Origin: Actinomyces oris
GTDB lineage: Bacteria; Actinomycetota; Actinomycetes; Actinomycetales; Actinomycetaceae
Length of the DNA: 64,000 nucleotides
Direction: 5' to 3'
Assembly: GCF_001937665.1 (NCBI RefSeq)
Contig: NZ_MSKL01000006.1
Span: 124,001 to 188,000, forward strand
Shown here: in pieces, positions 28,919-40,551 of the stretch
Numbering within the stretch: position 1 is the stretch's first letter
Layout of the letters: every line of letters begins with the position of its first letter
The notes under the pieces: model-generated
Told to the model about the DNA's origin: nothing
The model's database searches: none
Seen by the model: only the letters and a program-made list of their open reading frames with translations
Position numbers and translations under genes: made by a program

Positions 28919-30523
28919 TCAGGCGGAGAGCTCCGCGTTCCGCTTGCGCTCGCGGTAGCGGGCCACGAGGACGGAGCCGACGGCGATCATCAGCAGGGCC
29001 GCGCCGGAGGCGGTCAGGATGAGCATGCCGTTGGCACCGGTCAGGGGCAGACCCGGAACCGTCTGCTTGACGTTGTCGATCACGACCTGCTGCGTCACAC
29101 CAGCTCCAGGCTCCACGGTGATGGCCCGACTGGCGTTTGCGGGAAGCACGTAGCCGGCAGGAGCCTTGGTCTCCACCAGAACGTAGCAACGGTGGGCCGC
29201 ATCCACCTGGTTGTCACGACCGGCATCCTGGACGGAGTCGGAGACGAACAGGGCCTTGAAGTTGATAGTGCCGCCCTCACCAGTCGTGAAGGTGTTCTCA
29301 CCGTTAATGGTGAGGGGCTGCCCATCGGCCTCCGGGGAGCATGTGTCCGCGTAGGCCTCCTTGGCCTTGTAGATCTGGAACTCAGCGCCCTTGAGGCCTT
29401 CCTTGTCGCCCGACCGGTCGTTGCCGTCAACCTTCTTGATCGTCAGGTCGCCCCACTTCGAGGTCACCTGTTCGGTCGTCGGAGGGTTGTCGGGGTCGGC
29501 GGGAGGCGTCTCAGGTGTCGGGGGCTGCTCGTCGTAGGTCGTGTCGGAGATGAGCTGGGCCGTGTTGTTGATGCTGCCGTCGCCGATTTCGGAGACGACT
29601 CCCTCAAAGACCGCCTGAAGCTTCTGACCCGGATTGCCCTTGAGCTTGTTCAGACCATTCTGGGTGAAGGTCACGGTCACGGTCTGCCCGGCGGTGCCCA
29701 GGCCGTAGTCGGTGCCCTCATTCAGCCGCGTCTCGCCGAGGGTGACGTCTGTCGCCGTTACCTGCTTCAGACGATTGTCCAGGGTGTCCTTGAACTGGTA
29801 GTACTTGTAGTAGGAATTGTTACCCAGCTTCGGCAGCGTCGAGGAGACCGGGAAGCGGACCTTGGACCCGACGACGTAGCCGTTGTTCCTCTGGTTCTCG
29901 ATGGTCTTGGCGACCTCGATCTTCTCGTTCTTGGGGTAGACGTGGACGTCGTAGAGCCACGTTCCATCCGCCTTCGCGGCAGTGTTCGGGTGAGGAATCG
30001 TCACCACGAAGGGCTTGGCCTTCTGGACGATGTTGCCAGGAGTCTTGGTCTCGCACACGAGATAGGCCTTGACCGGCAGGCTCTCGATCTTGGCCTGTCC
30101 GTCGCGATCAGTGTCGCCCGAGACCCTGCTCGGGCCGAAGGTGTAGTTGGGGAGCGTCGGCTGCCCAGGGGTGGCGCAGGCGTTGTCAGGGATCGCTCCG
30201 GTGTTGGTCAGGGCGTTGACCTTGGTCCATCCCTCTGAGGTCTTCAGGTCGATCCCATTGATCTCGTAGGCCGTGAACTGCACTCCGGAGACCGGTGCAC
30301 CTTTGCCATCGTCGTTGGAAGCAGTGCCGTCAGGAGCACCGATGGGGTTGCCGTCTCCGGTGAGGTGCTTGTGGATGGTGAGGGAGCCTAACGCCTCGGT
30401 GTTGATGTCTCCGTGGTTGGCGTTCTCGGCCTGAGCCATGGGGGCCAGACCAAGCACGGCCAGGGTGAGGACACCGGCTGTGGCTGCAGCCCGACGCCCC
30501 AGCTTGCTGGCGTTGTACTTCAT
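28919..30523 (-). CDS. Major fimbrial shaft pilin, FimP/FimA type, LPXTG-anchored
   Basis: This 534-residue surface protein matches the Actinomyces fimbrial shaft subunits in length and layout. It has a signal peptide cut after about MAQA (residue 32), the pilin motif YPKN (196-199) whose Lys forms the intersubunit bond, the E-box YVLVETKAPAGY (Glu451) for an internal isopeptide bond, then LPLTG at 492-496, a hydrophobic span and a positive tail. I recall the type 1 subunit FimP of A. oris/A. viscosus as very similar; I cannot rule out the type 2 FimA from memory, so no symbol is given. No tip-adhesin gene (FimQ/FimB-like) lies upstream; tuf does. An AAAGGA site precedes the ATG. Confidence 0.93.
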   Translation of the reverse strand: MKYNASKLGRRAAATAGVLTLAVLGLAPMAQAENANHGDINTEALGSLTIHKHLTGDGNPIGAPDGTASNDDGKGAPVSGVQFTAYEINGIDLKTSEGWTKVNALTNTGAIPDNACATPGQPTLPNYTFGPSRVSGDTDRDGQAKIESLPVKAYLVCETKTPGNIVQKAKPFVVTIPHPNTAAKADGTWLYDVHVYPKNEKIEVAKTIENQRNNGYVVGSKVRFPVSSTLPKLGNNSYYKYYQFKDTLDNRLKQVTATDVTLGETRLNEGTDYGLGTAGQTVTVTFTQNGLNKLKGNPGQKLQAVFEGVVSEIGDGSINNTAQLISDTTYDEQPPTPETPPADPDNPPTTEQVTSKWGDLTIKKVDGNDRSGDKEGLKGAEFQIYKAKEAYADTCSPEADGQPLTINGENTFTTGEGGTINFKALFVSDSVQDAGRDNQVDAAHRCYVLVETKAPAGYVLPANASRAITVEPGAGVTQQVVIDNVKQTVPGLPLTGANGMLILTASGAALLMIAVGSVLVARYRERKRNAELSA

Positions 30524-30865
30524 GGGTTGGGATTTCCTTTCACTGTGCGCCGCCGGGGAAGGCTGCGCATGACAGGGTTAAATCGGGAGCGTGTTCTCCA
30601 GCAAACACGTCCGTCTCGTCCGACGGCACCAACGGAACAACGTTGCAACCGCCTGTTCACAAGCGTTGACACCCACACCTGGGCACCGTCGATAAACTAG
30701 CCCAAGAAACCGAGAGAAACCGTGCCGGTAATAGATCTGAAATCGTCCGTTACTGCATTGCGATGCCTTTTATTACGGCGGCATCACACCCACGCATTAT
30801 TGATGTCACTATTACTACTATTCGTGCCGTCGGTAGGGCGTCACCCCTCGGTTCAAGGACACAAA
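30524..30865. other. Pilin gene upstream region
   Basis: These 342 bases between the tuf terminator and the pilin gene hold no gene. The distal part (about 30720-30830) is unusually AT-rich for this neighbourhood and probably carries the pilin promoter and binding sites. A TAGTTT near 30696 on the minus strand is one possible -10. Confidence 0.4.
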
Positions 30866-30907
30866 AGACCTCCCCGGTCAGAGCAACTGCTCTGACCGGG
30901 GAGGTCT
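30866..30907 (-). terminator. Rho-independent terminator of tuf
   Basis: A perfect 19-base-pair stem (30866-30884 with 30889-30907) with a 4-base loop, followed on the minus strand by TTTTGTG, lies 33 bases after tuf. Confidence 0.92.
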
Positions 30908-30939
30908 GGTGCTACGCGGAGGCGCGGAGCGTCAGTGGG

Positions 30940-32130
30940 TCACTTGATGACCTTGGTGACGCGGCCGGAGCCGACGGTGCGGCCACCCTCACGGATGGCG
31001 AAGCCGAGGCCCTCCTCCATGGCGATGGGCTGGATGAGCTGGACGCTCATCTCGGTGGTGTCACCGGGCATGACCATCTCGGTGCCCTCGGGCAGGGTGA
31101 TGACACCGGTGACGTCCGTGGTCCGGAAGTAGAACTGCGGACGGTAGTTCGAGTAGAAGGGGTTGTGGCGGCCGCCCTCGTCCTTGGTGAGGATGTAGAC
31201 GTGGCCCTCGAACTCGGTGTGCGGGGTGATGGAGCCGGGCTTGCAGATGACCTGACCGCGCTCGACGTCCTCGCGGCGGGTGCCGCGCAGGAGCAGACCG
31301 CAGTTCTCGCCGGCCCAGGCCTCGTCCATCTGCTTGTGGAACATCTCGATACCGGTGACCGTGGTCTTCTGGGCCTCGCGGATACCGAGGATCTCGACCT
31401 CGGAGTTGATCGGGAGCTTGCCGCGCTCCACACGACCGGTGACGACGGTGCCGCGACCGGTGATGGTGAAGACGTCCTCGATGGGCATGAGGAAGGGCTT
31501 GTCCATGTCACGCTCGGGGGTGGGGATGAAGTCATCCACCGCGTCCATGAGCTCCTTGATCTTGGCGGCCCACTCGGCGTCGCCCTCGAGGGCCTTGAGA
31601 GCGGAGACACGGATGACGGGAGCCTCGTCGCCGTCGTAGTCCTGGGAGGACAGGAGCTCGCGCACCTCCATCTCAACCAGGTCGAGGAGCTCCTCGTCGT
31701 CCACCATGTCGGACTTGTTGAGGGCCACGAGGAGGGCGGGGACGCCCACCTGGCGGGCGAGCAGGACGTGCTCGCGGGTCTGGGCCATCGGGCCGTCGGT
31801 GGCGGCGACCACGAGGATCGCGCCATCCATCTGGGCGGCACCGGTGATCATGTTCTTGATGTAGTCGGCGTGCCCGGGGGCGTCGACGTGCGCATAGTGG
31901 CGCTTGTCGGTCTCGTACTCGACGTGCGCGATGTTGATGGTGATACCGCGCTGACGCTCCTCAGGAGCCTTGTCGATCTCGTCGAAGGGGGTGAAGGGGT
32001 TCAGCTCGGGGTACTCGTCGTGCAGAACCTTGGAGATCGCAGCGGTCAGCGTCGTCTTACCGTGGTCGACGTGACCGATCGTTCCGATGTTGACGTGCGG
32101 CTTGGTCCGCTCGAACTTGGCCTTGGCCAC
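30940..32130 (-). CDS. tuf: Elongation factor Tu
   Basis: The 396-residue GTPase delivers aminoacyl-tRNA to the ribosome. The G1 motif GHVDHGKT (19-26), DAPGHADY (G3) and NKSDMVD (G4) are all present, followed by the two beta-barrel domains ending [16 protein letters not shown]. The GTG start has AGGAGG upstream. It follows fusA by 200 bases; that gap contains a small inverted repeat CTAGCA/TGCTAG near 32176-32191 and may hold a separate promoter. Confidence 0.99.
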   Translation of the reverse strand: MAKAKFERTKPHVNIGTIGHVDHGKTTLTAAISKVLHDEYPELNPFTPFDEIDKAPEERQRGITINIAHVEYETDKRHYAHVDAPGHADYIKNMITGAAQMDGAILVVAATDGPMAQTREHVLLARQVGVPALLVALNKSDMVDDEELLDLVEMEVRELLSSQDYDGDEAPVIRVSALKALEGDAEWAAKIKELMDAVDDFIPTPERDMDKPFLMPIEDVFTITGRGTVVTGRVERGKLPINSEVEILGIREAQKTTVTGIEMFHKQMDEAWAGENCGLLLRGTRREDVERGQVICKPGSITPHTEFEGHVYILTKDEGGRHNPFYSNYRPQFYFRTTDVTGVITLPEGTEMVMPGDTTEMSVQLIQPIAMEEGLGFAIREGGRTVGSGRVTKVIK

Positions 32131-32330
32131 TGGTGTCCTCCTGGGACTCGGGTAGTTCTCTTCGTCGGGATTCGACTAGCACACATGCTAGCCGCCCGGG
32201 CGTCGAGAGTCTCTACTGGTGGATGTTGGAAATCTTACTGAACTGGGTCCCGGTCGGCGCCCGAGGGGCACCGCCGGGCCGGGGCCCGCCACGGTTGCGT
32301 GCAGCCGCCGCGGACCCCGGTGCGAGGGCG

Positions 32331-34472
<2,142 letters not shown>

Positions 34473-34517
34473 TGGTGGTGTCCTTCGTTCGAGTGGGGTA
34501 CGGAGCTGCTACCGGCA

Positions 34518-34988
34518 CTACCAGCGGTAGTGGGCGAAGGCCTTGTTGGACTCGGCCATGCGGTGCATGTCCTCGCGGCGCTTGACCGCGGCGCCCAGGC
34601 CGTTGGAGGCGTCGAGAATCTCGTTCATGAGACGCTCGGTCATGGTGTTCTCGCGGCGCTGGCGGGAGAAGTCCACGAGCCAGCGCAGAGCCAGGGTAGT
34701 GGCGCGGCCCGGGCGGACCTCGACGGGCACCTGGTAGGTGGCGCCACCGACGCGACGGGAGCGGACCTCCAGGGCGGGGCGGATGTTGTCCAGAGCACGC
34801 TTGAGGACCGAGACCGGGTCCTGGTCCGTCTTGGAGCGCACGCCCTCGAGGGCGCCGTAGACGATCCGCTCAGCGGTGGACTTCTTGCCGTCCAGCAGGA
34901 CACGGTTGACGAGCTGGGTGACGACCGGCGAGCCGTAGACGGGGTCGACGACGAGCGGGCGCTTGGGTGCGGGACCCTTACGAGGCAT
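34518..34988 (-). CDS. rpsG: 30S ribosomal protein S7
   Basis: The 156-residue S7 begins [20 protein letters not shown] and contains [20 protein letters not shown] and [20 protein letters not shown]. It nucleates assembly of the 30S head. Its ATG overlaps the rpsL stop (TAATG). Confidence 0.99.
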   Translation of the reverse strand: MPRKGPAPKRPLVVDPVYGSPVVTQLVNRVLLDGKKSTAERIVYGALEGVRSKTDQDPVSVLKRALDNIRPALEVRSRRVGGATYQVPVEVRPGRATTLALRWLVDFSRQRRENTMTERLMNEILDASNGLGAAVKRREDMHRMAESNKAFAHYRW

Positions 34989-35362
34989 TACTTCTTCTCC
35001 TTCTTGGCGCCGTACTTGGAACGTGCCTGCTGGCGGCCCTTGACACCCTGGGTGTCGAGGGCGCCGCGCACGATGTGGTAGCGGACACCGGGAAGGTCCT
35101 TCACACGACCACCGCGCACGAGCACGATGGAGTGCTCCTGGAGGTTGTGGCCCTCACCGGGGATGTAGGCCGTGACCTCGATACCGGTGGACAGGCGCAC
35201 ACGGGCGACCTTACGGAGGGCGGAGTTCGGCTTCTTGGGGGTCGTGGTGTACACGCGGGTGCACACGCCACGGCGCTGCGGACTGGCCTTGAGCGCCGGC
35301 GTCTTGGACGCAGAGCGCTTCGTCGAGCGGCCCTTGCGGACCAGCTGCTGAATGGTAGGCAC
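34988..35362 (-). CDS. rpsL: 30S ribosomal protein S12
   Basis: The 124-residue S12 shows [20 protein letters not shown], the decoding loop [13 protein letters not shown] (Lys at 43-44) and [14 protein letters not shown]. Residues that change in streptomycin resistance are wild type. The GTG start has a GGAGAA site. It heads the str operon rpsL-rpsG-fusA-tuf. Confidence 0.99.
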   Translation of the reverse strand: MPTIQQLVRKGRSTKRSASKTPALKASPQRRGVCTRVYTTTPKKPNSALRKVARVRLSTGIEVTAYIPGEGHNLQEHSIVLVRGGRVKDLPGVRYHIVRGALDTQGVKGRQQARSKYGAKKEKK

Positions 35363-35729
35363 TACTGATTCTCCATTGGGACGTGAGTCTGTATCTGGCT
35401 GCTGCCTGCGTGCCGGGCCGCTCCCCCATCGGTGGCTCGACGGCGCACGCCACCGCGGAGAGGGCCGGCCCGCCGGGATCGGGATGACCCGATGACGACG
35501 TCCGGAGCCCCGCAGTATGGGGCCCGTCGGTTCCCGCCGCGGCAGACCCGCGTCACGATGTCGAGCGGAGCCGGCAGGCCGTGAGGGCCCGAGCCGGAGC
35601 CGACGTCGCTGGGAACGGAATGGAGATGCGGTGACCCGTCTGCGGGCACCGCCGGCCAGGCTACCCGCCTGTCACATCAGGGCGCCAGGGTAGGACCGAC
35701 GGAGGAGGCGTGGTGCTGGACACGTAAGG
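35363..35729. other. Divergent intergenic region rpsL / prepilin peptidase
   Basis: These 367 bases contain no gene. The str promoter must be here; a TAGCCT near 35659-35664 on the minus strand is a possible -10 but has no good -35. Confidence 0.35.
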
Positions 35730-36653
35730 ATGGTGAGCACTCTGCGGGATAAGGGTGTCGGGGCCGCAGATTGGGGCGCTCGCCCCATGCCGAGAATGCG
35801 GCAAGCGTGCGAGAGTGTGGCGGTGAACGTCCCTGCATTACTGGCCACCATTGCCGTTGGTGGCGCGACCGTCACGGTCGTAGCCCGCCGAGTCTCCGCC
35901 TTCGCGCGACAGTACGTGTCCGATCTTGAGCAGGACGAGGCAGAGGCGGCGACTTCATCTGATAACGCGGCAGCTACCACGCCCACGCTGGGAGCGGGGC
36001 CCACGAACGAAGCGACTTCAGCAGACGCGAAGCTCTCCCCCAGCAGTGGCACCGCCTTCGAGCCGACCACCTTCCGCGCGCGGTGGTTGCTGACACCCGC
36101 CTCACAGGCCGTCCTCGCAGTGGTCCTGTGCGGACTGACGCTCGCATGGGGGGCACGCAGCGCTGCATGGGCCGAGGTGATCGTGGCGCTTCCGATCGTG
36201 GCGCTGCTGGGCGCCGCGTGCAGCGTTGACGCCGTGTGCCACCGGCTCCCCAATCGCATTCTCGGCCCTGCGGCACTGTGGGCCGGCACGGCGACATTGG
36301 CGCTTCTCGCTCTCAACGTCGCAACGGGGTTGCTACTGGCCGATGCGGCGTGGATTGCCCTCCGGGCCGCTCTGTGTGCGGTGTGCGCAGGCGTCATTGT
36401 GGGAGCAATGGTTCTGATTCCCGGATCCGGGATGGGGCTGGGGGATGCGAAGCTCTGCGCGGTCCTCGGGTTGTGGCTCGGCTACTTCGGGGCGGGCGAG
36501 GCCGCGATGGGCATCATTCTGGGGTTCTTTATCGGCGGTGTCATCGCGATCGTGCTGATGATCAGTCGGCTTGCTGGCCGCAAGACGCTCATCGCCTTCG
36601 GTCCCTATCTAGCGATGGGGGGTTGGCTGTCATGGATGCTCGCGGTGGCATGA
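35730..36653 (+). CDS. A24-family prepilin peptidase (TadV-like)
   Basis: The product (up to 307 residues) is a membrane aspartic protease that cleaves the leader of type IV/Flp prepilins. The two catalytic Asp residues are in SVDAVCHRLPN (Asp167) and GMGLGDAKL (Asp239), the second matching the family GxGDxKL motif. Several membrane spans surround them (about 122-145, 150-165, 185-230, 240-305). An Ala/Thr/Glu-rich soluble stretch lies at 65-115. The start is uncertain: 35730 has AAGG too close; GTG at 35823 would give a 276-residue protein beginning at the first span. It is the only prepilin peptidase in the window and probably serves the Tad locus 13-20 kb away. Confidence 0.88.
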   Translation: MVSTLRDKGVGAADWGARPMPRMRQACESVAVNVPALLATIAVGGATVTVVARRVSAFARQYVSDLEQDEAEAATSSDNAAATTPTLGAGPTNEATSADAKLSPSSGTAFEPTTFRARWLLTPASQAVLAVVLCGLTLAWGARSAAWAEVIVALPIVALLGAACSVDAVCHRLPNRILGPAALWAGTATLALLALNVATGLLLADAAWIALRAALCAVCAGVIVGAMVLIPGSGMGLGDAKLCAVLGLWLGYFGAGEAAMGIILGFFIGGVIAIVLMISRLAGRKTLIAFGPYLAMGGWLSWMLAVA

Positions 36654-37069
36654 GTGCACAGAAGGACGGCGCCGGCAACGGCGGCTCGCCATCGGTCAAG
36701 ACTCCGACCTGGGCACCGACCGGCGCACCGCCTGAAGTTCTGGTTGTCGATGGTCGGGTAACGGACGTTCCGTTGTGGCGAGCCCGGAAACGCAAAGAGC
36801 GCAACACCGGGCTCCTGGGCACCGACGGTCTGCATGGCGCCCTGTGGATCGAGAGCTGCAACTGGATCCACACCTTCGGCATGCGGTACGACATTGACGT
36901 CGTCTACATCAATCGTCGCGGGCTCGTAGTAGCTGTGACCACCGCTGCCCGGAGACGCCTTGGGGCACCACGCTTCAGCGCACACTCAGTGATCGAGATG
37001 GAGGCTGGTCACGCAGCACTGGCCGGTATACGTGAGGGAAGCACCTGCAGAGCAACAAAACACGATTAG
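36650..37069 (+). CDS. DUF192 family protein
   Basis: This 139-residue protein has the DUF192 core: GLLGTDGLHGALWIESCNWI, then HTFGMRYDIDVVYINRRG and a C-terminal HSVIEMEAGHAAL. The family's biochemical role is unknown. Its ATG overlaps the stop of the prepilin peptidase gene (ATGA), so the two are translationally coupled; DUF192 genes often accompany Tad/Flp genes in actinobacteria, which suggests a link to pilus or secreted protein handling. Confidence 0.85.
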   Translation: MSAQKDGAGNGGSPSVKTPTWAPTGAPPEVLVVDGRVTDVPLWRARKRKERNTGLLGTDGLHGALWIESCNWIHTFGMRYDIDVVYINRRGLVVAVTTAARRRLGAPRFSAHSVIEMEAGHAALAGIREGSTCRATKHD

Positions 37070-37222
37070 TTCTCTGCGACATAGCCCCGAACTCACGTCA
37101 CTGGGGAGTTGAACCTGATTCATGGCAGTTTGGTGGGTTTGGGAGTTTGGGGCTGATTTTTCGTTGGCATTCCGTCATGTTGGGGGTGCGCTGGCACACT
37201 AACGCGGCCGGTAAGATGGGGG
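37070..37222. other. Region between DUF192 gene and IS remnant
   Basis: This short region probably contains the left end of the IS1634-like element; no clear matching inverted repeat could be placed at the right end. Confidence 0.3.
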
Positions 37223-37675
37223 GTGGTGAGCCCGTTTCTGCGTAGGGTCAAGACTGCTTCAGGAGCGATGGCGGAGCAGATCGCGGTCAAGGAAGGGCGC
37301 CGGGACAAGATCATCGAGCACCTAGGCTCAGCCCACACCCAGGCAGAGCTGGCGGCCGTGATGGAGATCGGCCGGTGCCGCATGCTCTGGACCAGCTGGC
37401 CCTGAACCCGTCCCCCTTTGTCACCAACGGCACAGCCAGCCTCCTCAGGGCCAGCCAACGTCGGCGCGGTGGTGGCCTCCAAGCGCTCGGCCCTGTTGTG
37501 GGACGTTCTGCACGGGGCGTATACCCGCCTGGGACTGGGTGAAGCGGCGGGGATGATCGGGCCTTTGAGCAGATAGTTCTGGCACGCTTGATCGAGCCGA
37601 CCACCTGCAAGGCCCAGGTGCCCCGCGTCCTGACAGTTCTGGGCCTGGAGTCGGTCAGCGTACGGGCCTTGTTCC
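37223..37675 (+). pseudogene. IS1634-type transposase, 5' fragment
   Basis: The first 47 or so codons are intact from GTG at 37223/37226. Then the frame breaks and continues in other frames with SPFVTNGTASLLRAS and VLARLIEPTTCKAQVPRVLT until the IS256 insertion point. It cannot produce an active enzyme. Confidence 0.75.
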
Positions 37676-39198
37676 GGAGCCTGTTCAATGGTTTGTGTAA
37701 GCTTTTGTGGAAGGACTGATACTGATGACTGCTACTGATGATGACAACAGGGCGCCTGCTGGTGGTCGGGATGTGGTCGACCAGTTGCGCTCGGCTGGGG
37801 CTCTGGATGGCTTGTTTGAGCAGAGCTGGTGCCGGGCGGGTGAACATGACTGGGGTTGATGGTCTGCTGCCGGCACTGGTCAAGGAGGCCCTGAAGAGGG
37901 GCCTGGCCGCTTGGCTTGAGCGAGCACCTGGGTTACGACAGGGGCGAGCCGACCTCCCAGGCGCGTGGTAACGCCAGGAACGGGACCACGTCCAAGACGG
38001 TGGACTCTGAGGTGGGGCCCTTTTGAGACCTGTGGTGCCCCGGGACCGGGTCGGAACCTTCACCCCGCGCCCGGGTAGCGCCAAAGGTCAGCGCCGTCTG
38101 GACGGCCCCGATGCGTGTGAATCACCAGGCCTGATGCGCCGGTGGAATTGAGACGTCAGGGGCATCCAGCACCACCTGGCCTCCACGCTCAGCGCGGGCG
38201 CTCAGCACGGGGACCATTTCGAGGATCACCGACGCGGTAGCCGATGCTGTCCTGGAGTAGCAGCGCCGCCCGCTGGAGGAGTTCTACCCGGTGGTCTACC
38301 TCGACGCGATTCGGGTCAAGGTCCGCGTTGATCATCGGGTCGCCTCCCGCTCGGCCCACATCGCGGTCGGGGCGGGGCATGGACGGTATCAAGCACGTGG
38401 CTTAAGTATCTGGGCCCCGGACCCGGGGAGGGAGCCTCCTTGAAGGGTGGCTCGTGTGCGCTGAGCTGGCCAACAGGGGCGTCAAGGACGTGCTGATCGT
38501 AGAGGGGGCACCTCCCGCACGGGAGCGAAGCGCGTGGGGGAATGTGACGGGCTCACCGGCCTTTCCGAGGCGAACACAGGCAGTCCTGGCCCCAGGCCAC
38601 GGTCCCCACCTGTGTGGTCCACCCGGTTCCGCGCCCCTGGATGCGGTTCGTCTCCTACGGGGACCGCCGGAAGGTCGCGGCCGCTCTCAAGGCCGATCTG
38701 CACCGCCCCGAACCAGGAGGCCGCCTGGCAGGCCCTGACCGACTTCTCCGAGTCCGACACGGGGGTCAAGCACCCCGAGACGGTGGCGACCTGGGAGCGG
38801 GCCTGGGAGCGGTTCACTCCCTTCCTGGACAGGCCTCCGATGCTCAGGCGTGTCATCTCTCCCCCACTTTGTGGGAGGTACCCCCTCCACCAACAGTATC
38901 GAGTCGCTGAACTACCAGCTGCGCAAGGATCACCGATGAACCGCGGCCATTTCCCCTTTCGATGAGGCGGTGATCAAGCTGCCGAAAGCTGGCGATCTGC
39001 GACACCCGTGGACAAACGAGCCCGAGAACGCGACAAGGAGAAAGGACTGCCACCATCCAAGCGCAAGGCCAAGGGCAGACTCGTCGAAGGACAGATCACC
39101 ACCGACCAGATACAGGGCCCTGGCCCAGCTCACCACCGCCCACCCCGACCGAATCAACCCCTACCTGTAAAACGCTTACACAGAGAACTGGACAGGCC
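37676..39198 (+). mobile_element. Degenerate IS256-family element
   Basis: The ends show imperfect inverted repeats: CCTGTTCAATGG and TGTGTAAGCTTTT at 37680-37706, matched on the other strand by CCTGTCCAG and TGTGTAAGCGTTTT at 39170-39196. It is flanked by near-identical 8-base copies CTTGTTCC (37668-37675) and TTTGTTCC (39199-39206), the target duplication size known for IS256. The element lies inside the IS1634-type transposase gene. Confidence 0.75.
37725..39170 (+). pseudogene. IS256-type (mutator-like) transposase, frameshifted
   Basis: Piecing frames together gives a mutator-type transposase. It starts MTATDDDNRAPAGGRDVVDQ, then MTGVDGLLPALVKEALKRGL, EFYPVVYLDAIRVKVRVDHR (first catalytic Asp), VCAELANRGVKDVLIV, WERFTPFLD, and ends ITTDQIQGPGPAHHRPP in one frame or HPDRINPYL in another. 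At least six frame changes and some short insertions break it, including a CCTCCCGCACGGGAG-type intrusion near 38511-38540. Confidence 0.75.
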
Positions 39199-40243
39199 TT
39201 TGTTCCCGATCCCTGGGCCGCTGCATCGAGCGCGGCTACCGCTAGGCCATCAGTGGCTAAGCCTCTAAAGCACGCCATAGCCGCCGGCGACGTGTCACTG
39301 TGTCTACGGGCGTCACCACGCTCTACTTCGAGACCGAGAAGGAGGACGAGCTGCGCAAGGTCGGCTATTCCAAGGAGAGAAGGGTCCACCCCCAGATCAT
39401 CGTCGGGCTGCTGGTCGACCGGGCCGGCGTCCCCCCTGAGAATTGGTTGCTGGGAGAGCAACTGGACTGAGACCACCACGATTGTCGGTGTCGTTGAACA
39501 TCTCCACCAGGCCGCCAAAGTCGAGCCCCTGGTCGTAGTCACTGACGCAGGCATGCTCTTGGCCGCCAACCTGAACGCCCTGGATGAGGCCGGAGTCGGC
39601 TTCATCGTCGGTTCACGCACCACCCACCTGGAGACGCACTTCCACTGGCACGGGGACGCCTTCACCGACGGCCAGGTCATCGACACCATCACCCCCAAAA
39701 GAGGCTCGAACACCGAGCGCGACGTCAGCAAGCGTCATAAGCCGGTGTGGAATCTGGGCACCCATCCCGGCTCGTGGAGGGCCATCTTGGTCTACTCATC
39801 CAAGCGCTTGACCCTGGACAACCACACACTGGACGCCCAGGAGAAGAGGGCCAGGGCCCGGCGCCTGGCTGGGCTCAAGGACTACGTCATCAACATGCCT
39901 AACCGCCTGATGGCCGCCGCCGAGGTCGTCTCCTGCCAACACGAACTATGGCACGTCAAGCAGTCATTCGCCGATGAGCAAGCACGACCTGCCAGCCCGC
40001 ACCGTCTTCCACCACACCCGCGATGCCATCGAGGCCCACCTGACGATGGTGATGGCCGCCCTAACGGTAGCCCAATACCTCTACGACACCACCGGGATAA
40101 GCATCGCCAGGATCGTACGTGAGCTGCACGGCCTGCAGGAGGTCGTCATCAACATCAACGCCGCCCTACGACTAACCCCCAAGGCCGAACAAATTCTCAC
40201 CGCCCTGAGCACCCGACCCCAGCACACTAAACGTCATAAATAA
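39199..40243 (+). pseudogene. IS1634-type transposase, 3' fragment
   Basis: This is the larger catalytic part of the enzyme in three frames. The longest intact piece runs from about 39460 to 39970 and includes VVVTDAGMLLAANLNALDEA and the His/Glu-rich ETHFHWHGDAFTDGQVIDTI. The last piece (39974-40243) ends TALSTRPQHTKRHK. Confidence 0.75.
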
Positions 40244-40551
40244 GGTTAGAGAGCCAACAACCAGTTCCGCGGCGTCCAAGACATACTCATCAAAAGGATT
40301 ACCGCTAGCCGTATACCGCTAACGACCCCGAATCATAGCCAGTTTACATCACCGAACTATTAAACTCATCCGACAGATCTACGATATCTAAGACAATCCC
40401 ACGCCCTCACCGCATAGAAGCCATCAGCCCGCTGATCTAACCAGACCGCTACGCAAACTTTGCAGCCGCTCTTAGAGGCAAACCTCACCCACTGCGCAAC
40501 CAACTCATAAAATGAGCGTGCGCAATCATAGAAAAGCGAACTCCTGCCAAG
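40244..40551. other. Junction between IS remnant and AT-rich island
   Basis: About 308 bases without a gene. Composition shifts here from GC-rich to AT-rich. No terminator or repeat stands out. Confidence 0.5.

Larger units (their letters stand above)
37223..40243 (+). mobile_element. Degenerate IS1634-family element, split by an IS256 element
   Basis: Two blocks of one transposase flank the inserted IS256-like element. The left block (37223-37675) begins SPFLRRVKTASGAMAEQIAV and EGRRDKIIEHLGSAHTQAEL, the typical N terminus of IS1634-type enzymes. The right block (39199-40243) has TTLYFETEKEDELRKVGYSK, the QIIVGLLVDR strand, VVVTDAGMLLAANLNALDEA and the C-terminal FHHTRDAIEAHLTMVMAALT. Removing 37676-39198 plus one target copy restores the peptide ALFRSLGRCIERGYR across the junction. 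Several frameshifts and stops break both blocks. Confidence 0.8.

Noticed and set aside
28892-30238. 448-codon plus-strand frame over the pilin gene
   Set aside because: Antisense to a protein with signal peptide, pilin motif, E-box and LPLTG, which fix the true strand.
32176-32191. CTAGCA/TGCTAG inverted repeat upstream of tuf as a terminator
   Set aside because: The stem is only 6 base pairs with no U-run; it may be part of a promoter or nothing.
30763-32241. 492-codon plus-strand frame over tuf
   Set aside because: Mirror of tuf; residues are dominated by Asp/His/Leu/Gly/Val without domain.
37311-38084. 257-codon minus-strand frame across the IS junction
   Set aside because: It crosses the boundary of two insertion elements and matches nothing; the plus strand carries the transposase fragments.
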